A program made the position numbers and the translations under genes. The notes below the pieces were generated by a model. That model ran no database searches and had not been told where the DNA came from. It saw only the letters and a program-made list of their open reading frames with translations. This document shows, piece after piece, positions 55,227-64,000 of a stretch of 64,000 nucleotides of DNA (its first letter is position 1; each line of letters begins with the position of its first letter). Source of the stretch: Planctomycetota bacterium (GTDB lineage: Bacteria; Planctomycetota; Phycisphaerae; WQYP01). The DNA lies in assembly GCA_021818445.1 (NCBI GenBank), contig JAKAEB010000006.1:1-64000 (forward strand), given 5' to 3'.

Positions 55227-57689
55227 ATGTCCCGCATTTCACGAAGAGGTTTACTTGCCAGCGCCGCCGTCGGAGCCGCCGCACTTGCCACAAGGCAGTC
55301 GGCCAACGCCAGCGTGCCACAGGGCAATCAAACTGGTTTTATCGATCCCGGCACACTATCCATGAAGGCGTACAGTTTTGATCTGGCGGACGTAAAAATT
55401 CTGCCCGGGCCATTCCACGAGAATATGACGCGGGATTTGAATTATCTTCTCGCGTATGACTGCAATCGCCTCTTGGCGTCGTTTCAGAAAGTGTCGGGAT
55501 TACCGACGCTGGCACCAACGCTCGGTGGTTGGGATGCCGGTGGCCAAGGCGGCACCATCTGCGGACATTATCTTTCGGCATGCTCGATGATGTACTCCCA
55601 CACCCGCGACGGCCGCTTGCTGGAGAAAATCGATTATCTGCTGCCACGCCTGCGCGAATGTCAGGAAACCAACGGTAAAAAATATCCGAACTTTAAGGGA
55701 TATGTGGCGGGGTTGCCGGGAAGCATCAAAGCGTTTGGCGACGCACTCAATGGCAATATAAACGTTGGTAATCCCGATGCTTTGTTTACGTTTACGCTCA
55801 ATGGGATGTGGTCGCCGTGGTATTCTATTCACAAAATTCTGGCGGGGTTGCGCGATACGTGGCTGCACACCAAACGCCCATTGGCGAAGCAGATTCTCAT
55901 TGATCTGGCGGATTGGTCGGCGCAATATCCCGCCAAACTTACCGAAGCACAGATGCAAACCATGCTGATCAGCGAGCAGGGCGGTATGAATGAGGTGCTC
56001 GCGGATGTTTATGCCATCACGGGCAATCGAAAATACCTTAAAACGGCAGAGCAATTCAATGAAAAATCGCAGCTTGATCCACTGATGCATCACCGTGATA
56101 TCCTCACCGGTTGTCATTCCAATCAATACATCCCCCGCGTGATCGGCATCGCCCGCGAATACGAACTTTCAGGCAAGCAGAAATACCGGACGGGGGCTGA
56201 GTTCTTCTGGGAAAATGTCGCCCGTCATCGAACCTATGTATTTGGCGGCAACAGCGATCATGAATTTTTCTTCCCTCTTGGCAATGCGTGGAAGCACCTG
56301 AGCGTTGGCACGGCTGAAACCTGCTGCACCTATAACATACTCAAACTTACCGAGCACTACTTCAGTTGGAACGCCACCATGGAAGCTGCGGACTTTTTTG
56401 AACGCGGCCTGGTCAACCATATTCTTGGATCGCAGGATCCGGCCACCGGCATGATGACATACTATATGTCCATGCGGCCGGGACACTTCAAAACGTTTAA
56501 TACTCCGTGGGATTCATGCTGGTGCTGTATGAGTACGGGCATGGAGAATCATAGTAAATATTCACGGGGTGTTTATTACCATAAGGATGACACCCTGTGG
56601 ATTAACGTGTTTATGGCCACGGAGTTGGACTGGAAGGCCAAAGGAATGCGGGTTCGGCAAATAACCCGCTTCCCGGACGAGGGAGCCGTGCGGATTGAAT
56701 TTACGTGTGATCAACCGACGAACGCCACCGTCAAATTGCGCCATCCATATTGGTCAACGCCTGCCATGGGCATCAAGCTTAATGGTAAGAATCTGGACCC
56801 GGGCAAGCCGAACACCTACCTGAATCTGAACCGGACGTGGCAGACCGGCGACGTGCTGGATATTGAATTAAAAATGCCGCTGCGTATTGAACGCATGGCC
56901 CACCACCCCGAAACATTTGCCATCTTCTCAGGACCGCGTGTATTGGCTGCAACCCTTGGCAATGCGTTAATGCTGCCGCCGGTTCCGTACGCCAACGGCG
57001 ATCAATATGAATGGCGAAAAGTGCCGGACCCCGAAACTATACCGCAGTTGGTTACGGGAGACCGCCCGGTTGAGCAATGGGTAAAACCGGATAATTTCGA
57101 GCCATTGGTATGGCATACCCACGGCGTAGGCAAGCCGCATGATGTCAGGCTGGTACCATTTTACAAAGTAGCCCATGAACGTTACGTGGTCTATTTCAAT
57201 CATTTCACCCAATCGCAATGGCAAAAGGAAAAGCAGGCCGCCGCCGAGCAACGCAAAATTGATCGCCTTATTCGAAACAATACCGTTGATCGACTGGTGG
57301 TGGGCGATAATGCGTCCATGACCGCTCACGACCTCCGAGATAAAGTTAATGTGGACCAAGGGGCCTCACCGGAAGGCAACTGGATCGACGCCCACGATGG
57401 TGGCGGATTTACTTTCAATCTCAAAGTGCTGCCGCACAACCCGATAGCACTGGCGTGCACTTGGTGGGGTAGCGACAGCGGTGCACGGAAGTTTCATATC
57501 CTGGTCGATGGCCATATCGTTGCCACGCAGGTACTCAATGGGATAGACCCGGGACATTTGAAGACGATTCTCTATGACGTTCCGCAGCATTTAACGCGTG
57601 GCAAAACGCATATAGCGGTTCGACTGCAAGCCTATCCTGGCCAATTTGCCGGCGGATTGTTCGACTGCCGAACGGTTAAACTCCATTGA
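55227..57689 (+). CDS. Tat-exported beta-L-arabinofuranosidase, GH127 (DUF1680)
   Basis: 820 residues from ATG 55227 (AGGAG upstream). A twin-arginine signal SRRGLLASAAVGAAALA leads into an (alpha/alpha)6 barrel with NGMWSPWYSIHKILAGLRD and SEQGGMNEVLADVY. The zinc/nucleophile cluster known from HypBA1 is recognisable as Glu364 and Cys366 in AETCCTYN, and Cys433/Cys434 in CWCCMSTGMENH. Beta-sandwich and jelly-roll-like domains follow, including DFELDIE-type strands and a C-terminal DUF4986/lectin-like part (PIALACTWWGSDSG). GH127 removes terminal arabinofuranose. Tat export fits a metal-binding enzyme that folds before translocation. Confidence 0.93.
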   Translation: MSRISRRGLLASAAVGAAALATRQSANASVPQGNQTGFIDPGTLSMKAYSFDLADVKILPGPFHENMTRDLNYLLAYDCNRLLASFQKVSGLPTLAPTLGGWDAGGQGGTICGHYLSACSMMYSHTRDGRLLEKIDYLLPRLRECQETNGKKYPNFKGYVAGLPGSIKAFGDALNGNINVGNPDALFTFTLNGMWSPWYSIHKILAGLRDTWLHTKRPLAKQILIDLADWSAQYPAKLTEAQMQTMLISEQGGMNEVLADVYAITGNRKYLKTAEQFNEKSQLDPLMHHRDILTGCHSNQYIPRVIGIAREYELSGKQKYRTGAEFFWENVARHRTYVFGGNSDHEFFFPLGNAWKHLSVGTAETCCTYNILKLTEHYFSWNATMEAADFFERGLVNHILGSQDPATGMMTYYMSMRPGHFKTFNTPWDSCWCCMSTGMENHSKYSRGVYYHKDDTLWINVFMATELDWKAKGMRVRQITRFPDEGAVRIEFTCDQPTNATVKLRHPYWSTPAMGIKLNGKNLDPGKPNTYLNLNRTWQTGDVLDIELKMPLRIERMAHHPETFAIFSGPRVLAATLGNALMLPPVPYANGDQYEWRKVPDPETIPQLVTGDRPVEQWVKPDNFEPLVWHTHGVGKPHDVRLVPFYKVAHERYVVYFNHFTQSQWQKEKQAAAEQRKIDRLIRNNTVDRLVVGDNASMTAHDLRDKVNVDQGASPEGNWIDAHDGGGFTFNLKVLPHNPIALACTWWGSDSGARKFHILVDGHIVATQVLNGIDPGHLKTILYDVPQHLTRGKTHIAVRLQAYPGQFAGGLFDCRTVKLH

Positions 57690-57995
57690 CGGGCTGGTTT
57701 GATAAAGGCCGATGCCAATGGCATGATGAAAGTTATTTTTATGGCGAGCCGGGCTGGCACCGCCAAGATATTTGTATTGATTGACAGCTCGCCGGGCAAG
57801 ACCGTATCTGTGGAGAAAGACATGGCCGAGGCCGTTATATAGCCACCGGCTTGCCGGTTGTTGGTGCATTGGCGGATGGCGGACGCGCCGCGTTAGGCGC
57901 TGGCGGGTTTTGCGGGCAGCAGACATCGGGCAAACCCGGTGCTAAGTATTGGAGCCGGGAACACCCGCCATCATTGCGGTGAGGAAAACGATTTT

Positions 57996-58031
57996 GCACC
58001 GCCGGGAGAGCCAAGGACGCGAAGACTTGCC
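57996..58031 (-). repeat. Third, inverted copy of the intergenic repeat end
   Basis: Read on the minus strand it is GGCAAGTCTTCGCGTCC followed by TTGGCTCTCCCGGCGGTGC. It matches the ends of the units at 39.9 and 40.2 kb (CCAAGTCCTCGCGTCC, CTCGGCGCTCTCGGCGGTGC) with few changes, so the element is dispersed as well as tandem. Confidence 0.7.
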
Positions 58032-58100
58032 TATTTGCTTATGTCATTTTTTTTTCTCTCTTCTACAAAAGTCAAGCACGATATAGGCGGGGGCTGCCCC

Positions 58101-58130
58101 GGGGCGTAACGCAGTGGGGCGTAACGCAGT
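58101..58130 (+). repeat. Tandem 15-bp direct repeat
   Basis: GGGGCGTAACGCAGT occurs twice without spacer (58101-58115 and 58116-58130). It may be a slipped duplication. Confidence 0.8.
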
Positions 58131-58236
58131 CGCCAAATTTAATATTTAATCCCGTCCGAAGTGCGGCAAGGTGAGCAAGTTGGGGGGATGTGCGGTGCCA
58201 AGTCGAGTTTGATAATGCCCGCAGAGTGGAGGGCTT

Positions 58237-59382
58237 TCAGGGGAGCTTGGGCTGAGCCGCCGCGCCCAAAATGTGCATGGCGGGCAAGGCATCGCCGGCG
58301 GAATTGAATAGTGAGCGGTACGCCCATGGGTTATGGCGAAAGGCCAGGCAGGTAGGGTTATACTCACCGCCCCAGTACCAGACGCCCATACCAAGATGAT
58401 GGGGTATGGCTTTGACAATATTGATGACGGATTGCAGATATTGGCATTGTCCCTGGGGGGTAAAGGGAAAGGGCATATTTTTTTTGTGTGCCCAGCCGAC
58501 ATTGTGGCGACCACCAATCCACGGATAGGCGGTTTCGGCAACGATGATCGGCTTGTGCACCGCTCGGGCCACGGCATCAAGCGTGGTGCGAAGATTTTTC
58601 AGCGGTCCCTGCCAGTAGGGATAATAATCAAAACCCACAACGTTAAAATGGACGCCATGTCTGATGAGTTCCCGGTAAAAAGTTGGTGCGTACGAAAACC
58701 CTCCCACCTGAATCATGATGAGCGGCTTTTTGGCTCCGGCGGCAGAATCTATGCCGTCAATGGCCGCATTAAGCAAGGACGCCACGCGCTTCCATCGGGC
58801 GCGATGACCGACCCATAACCGACCCTTCGGCCATAATATTCCATTATTAATTTCATTACCGACGAGAACCATTCCGGGCATTGCATGAGCGTGCTTGAAG
58901 GACGTTATCACCCGAAAACAGTAGGCACGCAGGCGAGTTTTTAATTGGGTAATCGTGAGATGCCGCCAGAGAGCCGGCGTAATTTGATGGCCCGGGTCGG
59001 CCCATGTATCGGAAAAGTGCAGGTCGAGTACAAAGTTAAACCCGGCGTTGACAATTTTCTTAGCGAGTGGCAGCGTGTAAGCCAGGTTGTTAAGGGTATT
59101 GAGCTTGCCGAATTTTTTAACTTCCGCCGCCGTGGGTCGATGAAAAAGCCGCAACCTGAGAGTGTTGCAGCCCGCTTGCCTGAACGCCGCCAGTGCGCCG
59201 ATCGTTTGATGATGGTATTGATAAATGCCGCCATGTGAATCGATCCATCCGAAATAGGATATGTCGGAACCCGTCAGAAAATTCACCGTCCGGGCCTGAC
59301 CTGAAGACGGCAGAGCCGTAAAACAAAGTGGGGCAAGAAAAAGCGAAAAGGCGTTTGCGCGCAAAGTTCGTAAAGCTATCAT
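58237..59382 (-). CDS. Arabinogalactan endo-beta-1,4-galactanase, GH53
   Basis: 381 residues. Cuts beta-1,4-galactan side chains of pectin (type I arabinogalactan). A Sec signal peptide ends near SSGQA. The barrel starts GSDISYFGWIDSHGG. NTLRLRLF, FVLDLHFSDTWADPGHQ and the catalytic acid Glu177 in VGNEINNGILWP follow, and the nucleophile is Glu283 in IVAETAYPW. VWYWGGEYN is the family ending. ATG 59382 has GAAGGAACAGG immediately upstream; ATG 59397 is an alternative. It is followed upstream by a PEP-CTERM gene, a pseudopilin gene and the XylR-type regulator, all leftward. Confidence 0.93.
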   Translation of the reverse strand: MIALRTLRANAFSLFLAPLCFTALPSSGQARTVNFLTGSDISYFGWIDSHGGIYQYHHQTIGALAAFRQAGCNTLRLRLFHRPTAAEVKKFGKLNTLNNLAYTLPLAKKIVNAGFNFVLDLHFSDTWADPGHQITPALWRHLTITQLKTRLRAYCFRVITSFKHAHAMPGMVLVGNEINNGILWPKGRLWVGHRARWKRVASLLNAAIDGIDSAAGAKKPLIMIQVGGFSYAPTFYRELIRHGVHFNVVGFDYYPYWQGPLKNLRTTLDAVARAVHKPIIVAETAYPWIGGRHNVGWAHKKNMPFPFTPQGQCQYLQSVINIVKAIPHHLGMGVWYWGGEYNPTCLAFRHNPWAYRSLFNSAGDALPAMHILGAAAQPKLP

Positions 59383-59548
59383 CCTGTTCCTTCGCATGGC
59401 TGCCAATTATATTGGATTACCGCGATGGCTGTGGGTCGCCATCCGGCATGTGCGGCCGGCCGCTCTTCGATCATCCGACGAACGACGGATGAATTCGGCG
59501 AGCGGCCGGCGCAGCCCGGAGTAAGCGTTCAGGTTATGGCCGTACCTA

Positions 59549-60556
59549 TTATCGACGCAGACACTTTCGTCGCATGACCAACCCTGCGCCGAGTGCCAAT
59601 GCCAGCAGCGAAGCAGTCGCAGGTTCCGGTGTGGCCGTGGTGGCGGTGATCGCCATGCTGTTAAAAATGGCATCATCGGCGGACATGCTGTCCATAAGTC
59701 CCGCGCCATTGATCGCCCCGCTGATGGACCCCGTGTATGCGATCGGTGACGAAAGCGATGTGTTGCCCGTCGCCGGTGAAATCGTAAAGGAGTAGGTGTT
59801 ACCGGCACCAAGGCTGAATGCCAAATTCACCCCGCCGATAAGACCGTTGATACTCAGGGCATTCGCAGACACACCTTGGATATAATTTTGAGTTCCGCTT
59901 GCATCGGTAATACTGGTCTCCAGCGCTGTGTTGCCGGTCGTGTTGGCCCCCGTATTGGCCGGTAATTCTGAAAAATTCACGATCCAAACCGGCGTATTGG
60001 CAGTGGAACCAAAGGTAAGCAGGCTGATACCAATTGAGGCAGGCGTAGAGCCTTGGCCGGTCGTCCCAATACCCAGGGCATTGTTGTTGGTGCGCACAGA
60101 TGCCGCCACACTGAAGGTTTGGCCGCTGCGAAGCGTTCCAAGCCCGCTTCCGGCCGCATTTTCAAAGGCGCGGTAGGCGGCGGCGGAGGGTATGTTGCCG
60201 GTTGATTGCCCGCCCGAGTACAGCCCCCAGATGTACCCGCCGCCTGAAGCGATGTTTTCAGTTGTGGGCCAGGTGTAACTTGGAATGGCGAGGTATTCGC
60301 CGGCATAACTGCTACCCGGGTTTTGATTGTTGAATGACCAAGCCCCGAAACCCTGTCCGCCGTTAGCGGTGGACGTCCCGTTGGGCCACAGATTGGTTGC
60401 ACTTGCTGTCGCGCTGTAGTTGGCGGCGTTGTCGGACGCCAGCATCGCCGCACGCGACAGATGTGCGGTCAGCAGCAGCGCACCGGCCGCAGCGAAACCA
60501 AGTAAAGCGACCTCCAGCCGATGCTTCGACAACCCTGTTGAATTTGAACGATTCAT
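59549..60556 (-). CDS. PEP-CTERM protein with beta-sandwich-like body
   Basis: 335 residues from ATG 60556 (GGGAGG upstream). A signal GFAAAGALLLTAHLSRA is followed by a middle rich in Gly/Ser/Thr/Asn with NPGSSYAGEYLAIPSY, FSVAASVRTNNNALG and NTPVWIVNFSELPANT. This looks like a lectin-like beta sandwich of the kind found in planctomycete autotransporter-like proteins. The C-terminus has TPEPATASLLALALGAGLV and RRKCLRR, the sorting signal. A sugar-binding role next to the galactanase is plausible but not shown. Confidence 0.88.
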   Translation of the reverse strand: MNRSNSTGLSKHRLEVALLGFAAAGALLLTAHLSRAAMLASDNAANYSATASATNLWPNGTSTANGGQGFGAWSFNNQNPGSSYAGEYLAIPSYTWPTTENIASGGGYIWGLYSGGQSTGNIPSAAAYRAFENAAGSGLGTLRSGQTFSVAASVRTNNNALGIGTTGQGSTPASIGISLLTFGSTANTPVWIVNFSELPANTGANTTGNTALETSITDASGTQNYIQGVSANALSINGLIGGVNLAFSLGAGNTYSFTISPATGNTSLSSPIAYTGSISGAINGAGLMDSMSADDAIFNSMAITATTATPEPATASLLALALGAGLVMRRKCLRR

Positions 60557-60700
60557 GAGATGACCTCCCAAGAGAAAAGACAGGAACACAACCACGGCCT
60601 CCGATTCATCGGAGCACACCGTTTGAGACTGCGTAGCTTCTTGCCTCTCGATTTCCCTATGAGCCTTGCCACCAGACTCGGCAAGCCGTTTCCGTAAGGA

Positions 60701-61519
60701 TTAGTAATCCGACTTCCACGGAACGTCCCATCCGCGCCCAAGGAAAACAGTAGATCCGTAGTAAGGCCACTGCGTGGCTGACCGGTTTCTCATCACATCG
60801 AGCGTTTGCTCAAGTGTACCTAGCTTTACTTGCTGCACATGGCCGTCGGCGTAACCAGCATTAATGAACGGAGAACTATGCGGATCGTGCGGAAACGCAT
60901 TGCCACTTTCAAACGGCCATACATCGCAGTACCACAGCACAGCCTGCGACCCCATGATTACTTCACTGGTGGAAGTACCGGCGGCATTCCAATCGTTATA
61001 GGCGTAATCGATCGTGGAATACTGGGTGACGGTTGTAGTGTCTGAGTATTCGTAAGTGTTGGTGCCGCCCATTGCGGCCTTGACCGAGGGATCAATAAAA
61101 TTTGGCTCGACCGTGAGGAAGGGTTGATTCCAATAACCGGGATTCAGGGGAGATTCCACCTGCGCCTGACTTAAATAGGGATACATGGTGGTGATAATCA
61201 TGTTGGGCCAGATACCATTGGGGCTTTTGCTGATAGCTGCGAAAGATGGATTTGGGCCCTGCAAATCATACTGGTTGTTGAACATCGCAGGAAAAAAACC
61301 GCGATTTTCCTGGGCGTAGACCATGCACGCCTGCGAAAGCGATCGAATGTGCGTGGAACAAACTACGGCGTTGGCGGCAGACTTGGCTTTGGCCAGTGCC
61401 GGCAGCAGGATTGAGATAAGCAACGCAATGATCGAAATAACGACCAGCAGTTCCACCAATGTGAACCCCGGGCGGCGTTTGATGCCGTGTCGATCGAAGA
61501 ATCTTTTCTTTGCGGTCAT
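60701..61519 (-). CDS. Type II secretion/DUF1559-like pseudopilin
   Basis: 272 residues from ATG 61519 (GGAGG upstream). Prepilin signal RRPGFTLVELLVVISIIALL has the Gly-Phe cleavage site and Glu at +5. The body contains ILLPALAKAKSAANAVVCSTHIRSL, and the end has HSSPFINAGYADGHVQQ, a variant of the planctomycete H-X9-DG motif with ten residues between His and Asp. These proteins are exported by the type IV pilus/T2SS route. They are massively expanded in planctomycetes and often stand beside polysaccharide-degradation genes. Its adhesion role is unknown. Confidence 0.9.
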   Translation of the reverse strand: MTAKKRFFDRHGIKRRPGFTLVELLVVISIIALLISILLPALAKAKSAANAVVCSTHIRSLSQACMVYAQENRGFFPAMFNNQYDLQGPNPSFAAISKSPNGIWPNMIITTMYPYLSQAQVESPLNPGYWNQPFLTVEPNFIDPSVKAAMGGTNTYEYSDTTTVTQYSTIDYAYNDWNAAGTSTSEVIMGSQAVLWYCDVWPFESGNAFPHDPHSSPFINAGYADGHVQQVKLGTLEQTLDVMRNRSATQWPYYGSTVFLGRGWDVPWKSDY

Positions 61520-61894
61520 ACGATAACCTCCTGTAAACACTCAACGAGGCCTGATAAGCCCACATTTCCGCAAGCCAAGGATATTTGTAACCAACGCGCC
61601 TTCCGGCAGACCCTGCCACTATTGAGCAACTTGTAAAGACTTTCGGCAGACGGCCTACCACATGCATACTTTCGTGAGTGTAGTAGGTGAAGGCGGCGTC
61701 CGCTACGATTAAATTAAATCACGCATTGTAACAAATTGCGTCAACGCTTTAGACGCCCGCACCCATAGCAGTGCGACAGGACGATTTCTCCCAATGGCAG
61801 GCAGATAAAGCAACCCATTCCCGTGGTTATCTGCCCCTGAATTGCATACGGAAACTAGATGGCAAATAAATAAAATACCGCGTAGTGCGCGGCA
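61520..61894. other. Intergenic region between pseudopilin and regulator
   Basis: 375 bp without a gene. An imperfect palindrome GCATTGTAACAAATTGC lies at about 61723-61740 with TTGACGC on the minus strand just upstream, so a promoter/operator for the leftward pseudopilin gene may sit here. I would not call its exact limits. Confidence 0.4.
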
Positions 61895-63106
61895 CTAATC
61901 ATGAATTGGGTTCCGGCGGCGAAATTCGCCCGGAGTCATGCACCGATGACGACGAAAAAAGGCGGTCAGTTGCTGTTCGGACGCCACCCCAACGGTTTGG
62001 GCGATACGAATCAACGGATATTTCGTACCCAGAAGAAGTTTCTCTATTTGTTCGAGACGTGCCTTGGCGATTTCATCGTGCGGCGTGGAACTTAGATGGT
62101 GGCGAAACTTCCTCTCCAACGTGCTGCGCGACGCCAGAAGACCGGATTTGGCCAGATGATCCAGAATGTGTTCAGTCGTGATGCCTACGCCCGCACGGTC
62201 GCGGATAAATTGCAGCGCTTGAACCACCATGGGGTCGTCCAGCGCGATGATGTTGGTGCTGGCGCGGGCCACCACCCATTTTGGCGGACTGTAGATTGTC
62301 TGACCGGGAACATGGTGCCCGGCGAGGATTTCAGCCAGCAATTCCGCGGCCCGAAAACCCATGGCGTCGGTTGAGGGGTCCACACTGGTTAATGGGGGGA
62401 CAGAAAGCTCGCATAAAATCTCGTCATTATCAACCCCCAGCACGGCAATTTCGTTGGGAACATGCAGGTTCAATCGCTGGCAATGAGAAAGTAAAATGCG
62501 TCCGAAATAATCATTACACGCCATGATACCAATGGGTTTGGGCAGCTTGAGCAGCCATTCATTCAGGCGGGAATCTTCCCAGAATACATCTCCACGCCGC
62601 TTGTATTTGGGTACGCCAAAATCCCACTTCTCCTCGCCGAACACCTCGATGGGACATTGGTGCTGACTTAGATATTCGCGAAAACCAGCCAGACGCAAAT
62701 TGGAAAACACCGCCTTAGCAGAGCCAAAATAGGCAAATTGATTAAGTTGCCGCTCCATAAAATGGCGCGCCGCCATCTGGCCTATCATACGGTGGTCACT
62801 TAGTATCTCGGGCACGCTTTCTGGACGCTGATTCACTTCGCCAAGGCTGACAATCGGCACATTAAGCCGCACCAATGACGTCAACTGCCCCCCATCGCGC
62901 AAACGGGCAATCACGCCATCGCAGGCACCGCGTACCATCCACGGTGGCAGTCGGTCTATGCCTTTGCGCTCTTCATAGATGACCCGCCAGCCGATATGGG
63001 TCTGCACATAGCGGGCAATGCCGCTTAACAACCCACGTCCGTAGCTGCCAAGCGTGTCGATAATAAGCGCAACGTTGTGCAACGCGGCTCTCCGATGAGA
63101 AATCAC
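61895..63106 (-). CDS. XylR-type regulator (LacI-like sugar-binding domain + AraC HTH)
   Basis: 403 residues. The N-terminal 270 form a periplasmic-binding-like domain (VALIIDTLGSYGRGLLSGIARY, GIMACNDYFGRILLSHC, VLGVDNDEILCELSVPPLTSV). The C-terminal 100 form an AraC DNA-binding domain with two HTH motifs (TTEHILDHLAKSGLLASRSTLERKF in part, and IRIAQTVGVASEQQLTAFFRR). This is the E. coli XylR architecture: the effector is a sugar. Start GTG 63106 lacks an SD; TTG 63082 with GGAGA upstream is an alternative. It is the likely controller of the GH53 set downstream. Confidence 0.93.
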   Translation of the reverse strand: MISHRRAALHNVALIIDTLGSYGRGLLSGIARYVQTHIGWRVIYEERKGIDRLPPWMVRGACDGVIARLRDGGQLTSLVRLNVPIVSLGEVNQRPESVPEILSDHRMIGQMAARHFMERQLNQFAYFGSAKAVFSNLRLAGFREYLSQHQCPIEVFGEEKWDFGVPKYKRRGDVFWEDSRLNEWLLKLPKPIGIMACNDYFGRILLSHCQRLNLHVPNEIAVLGVDNDEILCELSVPPLTSVDPSTDAMGFRAAELLAEILAGHHVPGQTIYSPPKWVVARASTNIIALDDPMVVQALQFIRDRAGVGITTEHILDHLAKSGLLASRSTLERKFRHHLSSTPHDEIAKARLEQIEKLLLGTKYPLIRIAQTVGVASEQQLTAFFRRHRCMTPGEFRRRNPIHD

Positions 63107-63141
63107 AAAGAAAAGCGGCAGACCTTATTTTTCCAATACTT

Positions 63142-63813
63142 TCAGGGCCCCGCACGATAAAGCCGATGAGTAAAAATATATCGCTCCACATCCGGTTGCA
63201 CCAGACCGGCAATAGATTGCCCATTGGCAACGCGCCGACGAATATCCGTCGATGATACGGTAATGGCGGGGGCGGCGAGTATGGCCGCACGGAAGATTTG
63301 CAGAGACTGCCCGGGCCAATGCGGTGCCAATTCCCGCCAGAATTCTGAATCATCCACCGAAGATATGCGGGGCATAACAAGCAGCCGCACTGCTTTGAGA
63401 ACGTCCGCCGCGCGATACCATCGATGCAATGCCCGCAGTTGGTCCATGCCGATCAGCAGTGCGAGATGATCATCCGGATAGGCAGCACGCAATATCTGGA
63501 TCGAATCGAAAGTGTACACAGCATGGGCGGCACGAATTTCCAATTCTGATATCTCTACCTCAGGCATACCGGCAAAGGCCAGTTTCAGCATGGCCAAACG
63601 ATGACGGGCATCGGCGGATGGATGGTGCGCCTTGTGCGGCGACTGATACGCGGGAAGAACAATCGCTGCTACGGCCTGCACCGAGGCAATTGCGGCGCGA
63701 AGCATGGCCGTGTGTCCCACATGGACAGGATCAAAACTGCCGCCAAATATGACCCGTATTTTCTTCCCTGGTAGCGGGGTTGCAGGCAGATTTGATTCGC
63801 TGGGCATAGGCAT
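63142..63813 (-). CDS. nadD: Nicotinate-mononucleotide adenylyltransferase
   Basis: 223 residues. Joins nicotinate mononucleotide with ATP to form deamido-NAD. Motif [18 protein letters not shown] carries the nucleotidyltransferase Hx[14 protein letters not shown] is the NaMN-binding loop, and [18 protein letters not shown] closes the family signature (ISSTxIR). The N-terminus has about 18 extra residues. GGA stands before ATG 63813, and an in-frame ATG two codons later is an alternative. The XylR-type gene follows by 35 bp. It is divergent from the cobalamin adenosyltransferase gene. Confidence 0.94.
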   Translation of the reverse strand: MPMPSESNLPATPLPGKKIRVIFGGSFDPVHVGHTAMLRAAIASVQAVAAIVLPAYQSPHKAHHPSADARHRLAMLKLAFAGMPEVEISELEIRAAHAVYTFDSIQILRAAYPDDHLALLIGMDQLRALHRWYRAADVLKAVRLLVMPRISSVDDSEFWRELAPHWPGQSLQIFRAAILAAPAITVSSTDIRRRVANGQSIAGLVQPDVERYIFTHRLYRAGP

Positions 63814-63879
63814 CTAAACTTCCACGGCGTTGAAGGTATCACCCAGCCGACGGATCGGCAACTGCGGAGCACGAAGCAT

Positions 63880-64000
63880 ATGCGGATATACACTAAACAG
63901 GGCGACGAGGGAAAAACATCGTTGTTCAACGGTAAACGGGTGGATAAGTGCGATTTGCGGCTTGAAACATATGGCACGCTGGATGAACTTAACAGCCATT
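63880..64000 (+). CDS. Cob(I)alamin adenosyltransferase, PduO/MMAB type (partial, 5' end)
   Basis: 40 codons to the right window edge. The protein begins [20 protein letters not shown] and continues with [19 protein letters not shown], the ATP-binding N-terminus of PduO-type adenosyltransferases (usual TKTGDxGxTSL, YGTxDELNS). One Thr of the motif is Gln here. It transfers the adenosyl group of ATP to cob(I)alamin to make adenosylcobalamin. GGAG lies about ten bases before ATG 63880. The start codon is 66 bp from that of divergent nadD. Confidence 0.9.
   Translation, partial: MRIYTKQGDEGKTSLFNGKRVDKCDLRLETYGTLDELNSH

Larger units (their letters stand above)
57690..58236. other. 547-bp gene-free region between convergent GH127 and GH53 genes
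   Basis: No gene is supported. It contains an inverted copy of the CGGCGGTGC repeat end (57996-58031) and a 15-bp tandem repeat (58101-58130). Confidence 0.55.

Overview
The window looks like a chromosomal segment of a planctomycete, most likely a Phycisphaerae-type, polysaccharide-degrading soil or peat bacterium. This is inferred from gene content, not from a marker gene. The signs are three PEP-CTERM surface proteins, a DUF1559-like pseudopilin, an ECF-like sigma factor (PF07638/TIGR02999 type) next to a Ser/Thr kinase carrying a beta-propeller-like half, AraC-type XylR regulation, and many secreted glycoside hydrolases. Most starts have a clear Shine-Dalgarno (SD) sequence. I saw no rRNA, tRNA, transposase, integrase or CRISPR array.

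Layout. 0-4.2 kb: leftward envelope cluster kdsD-kdsC-LptC/OstA-like giant protein (runs off the left edge). 4.4-7.2 kb: GH29 fucosidase and an MFS exporter. 7.1-14.4 kb: leftward set of a 1518-aa TPR/PQQ-propeller exported protein, an 8-TM membrane protein and a histidine kinase with a c-haem motif. 14.6-19.1 kb: Tat-exported GH2 and GH27 galactosidases. 19.2-21.1 kb: hemerythrin and a DUF488-AlkA fusion. 21.5-25.0 kb: pqiABC. 25.2-39.6 kb: mostly housekeeping genes (mtnP, tmk, ispE, recO, apt, comEC, pssA, an inositol-phosphatase-like gene), with a metal-ligand-less metallo-beta-lactamase homologue, a MauE/thioredoxin-like protein and a large unclassified glycosidase among them. 39.6-40.8 kb: non-coding, with tandem 308-bp-period repeats. 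40.8-45.8 kb: two PEP-CTERM proteins (one a phosphoesterase), a coupled sulfotransferase and a divergent phosphodiesterase-TPR protein. 46.6-53.7 kb: sigma factor/kinase module surrounded by small exported or membrane orphans. 53.8-63.1 kb: second carbohydrate region (MFS, GH127, GH53, PEP-CTERM protein, pseudopilin, XylR regulator). 63.1-64 kb: nadD and the start of a cobalamin adenosyltransferase gene.

How it works together. The glycosidases (GH29, GH2, GH27, GH127, GH53 and one unclassified) fit removal of fucose, galactose, arabinose and galactan chains from plant pectin or arabinogalactan. The XylR-type regulator next to the GH53 locus is the obvious candidate controller. The kds/Lpt genes and pqiABC point to a diderm envelope with Kdo-containing lipopolysaccharide and MCE-type lipid transport. 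The sigma/kinase module and the haem sensor kinase are the main signalling systems. The most unusual points are the DUF488-AlkA fusion, the dead metallo-beta-lactamase homologue, the sigma/kinase neighbourhood with its orphan small proteins, the haem-kinase/propeller set, and the repeat family at 39.7-40.3 and 58.0 kb.
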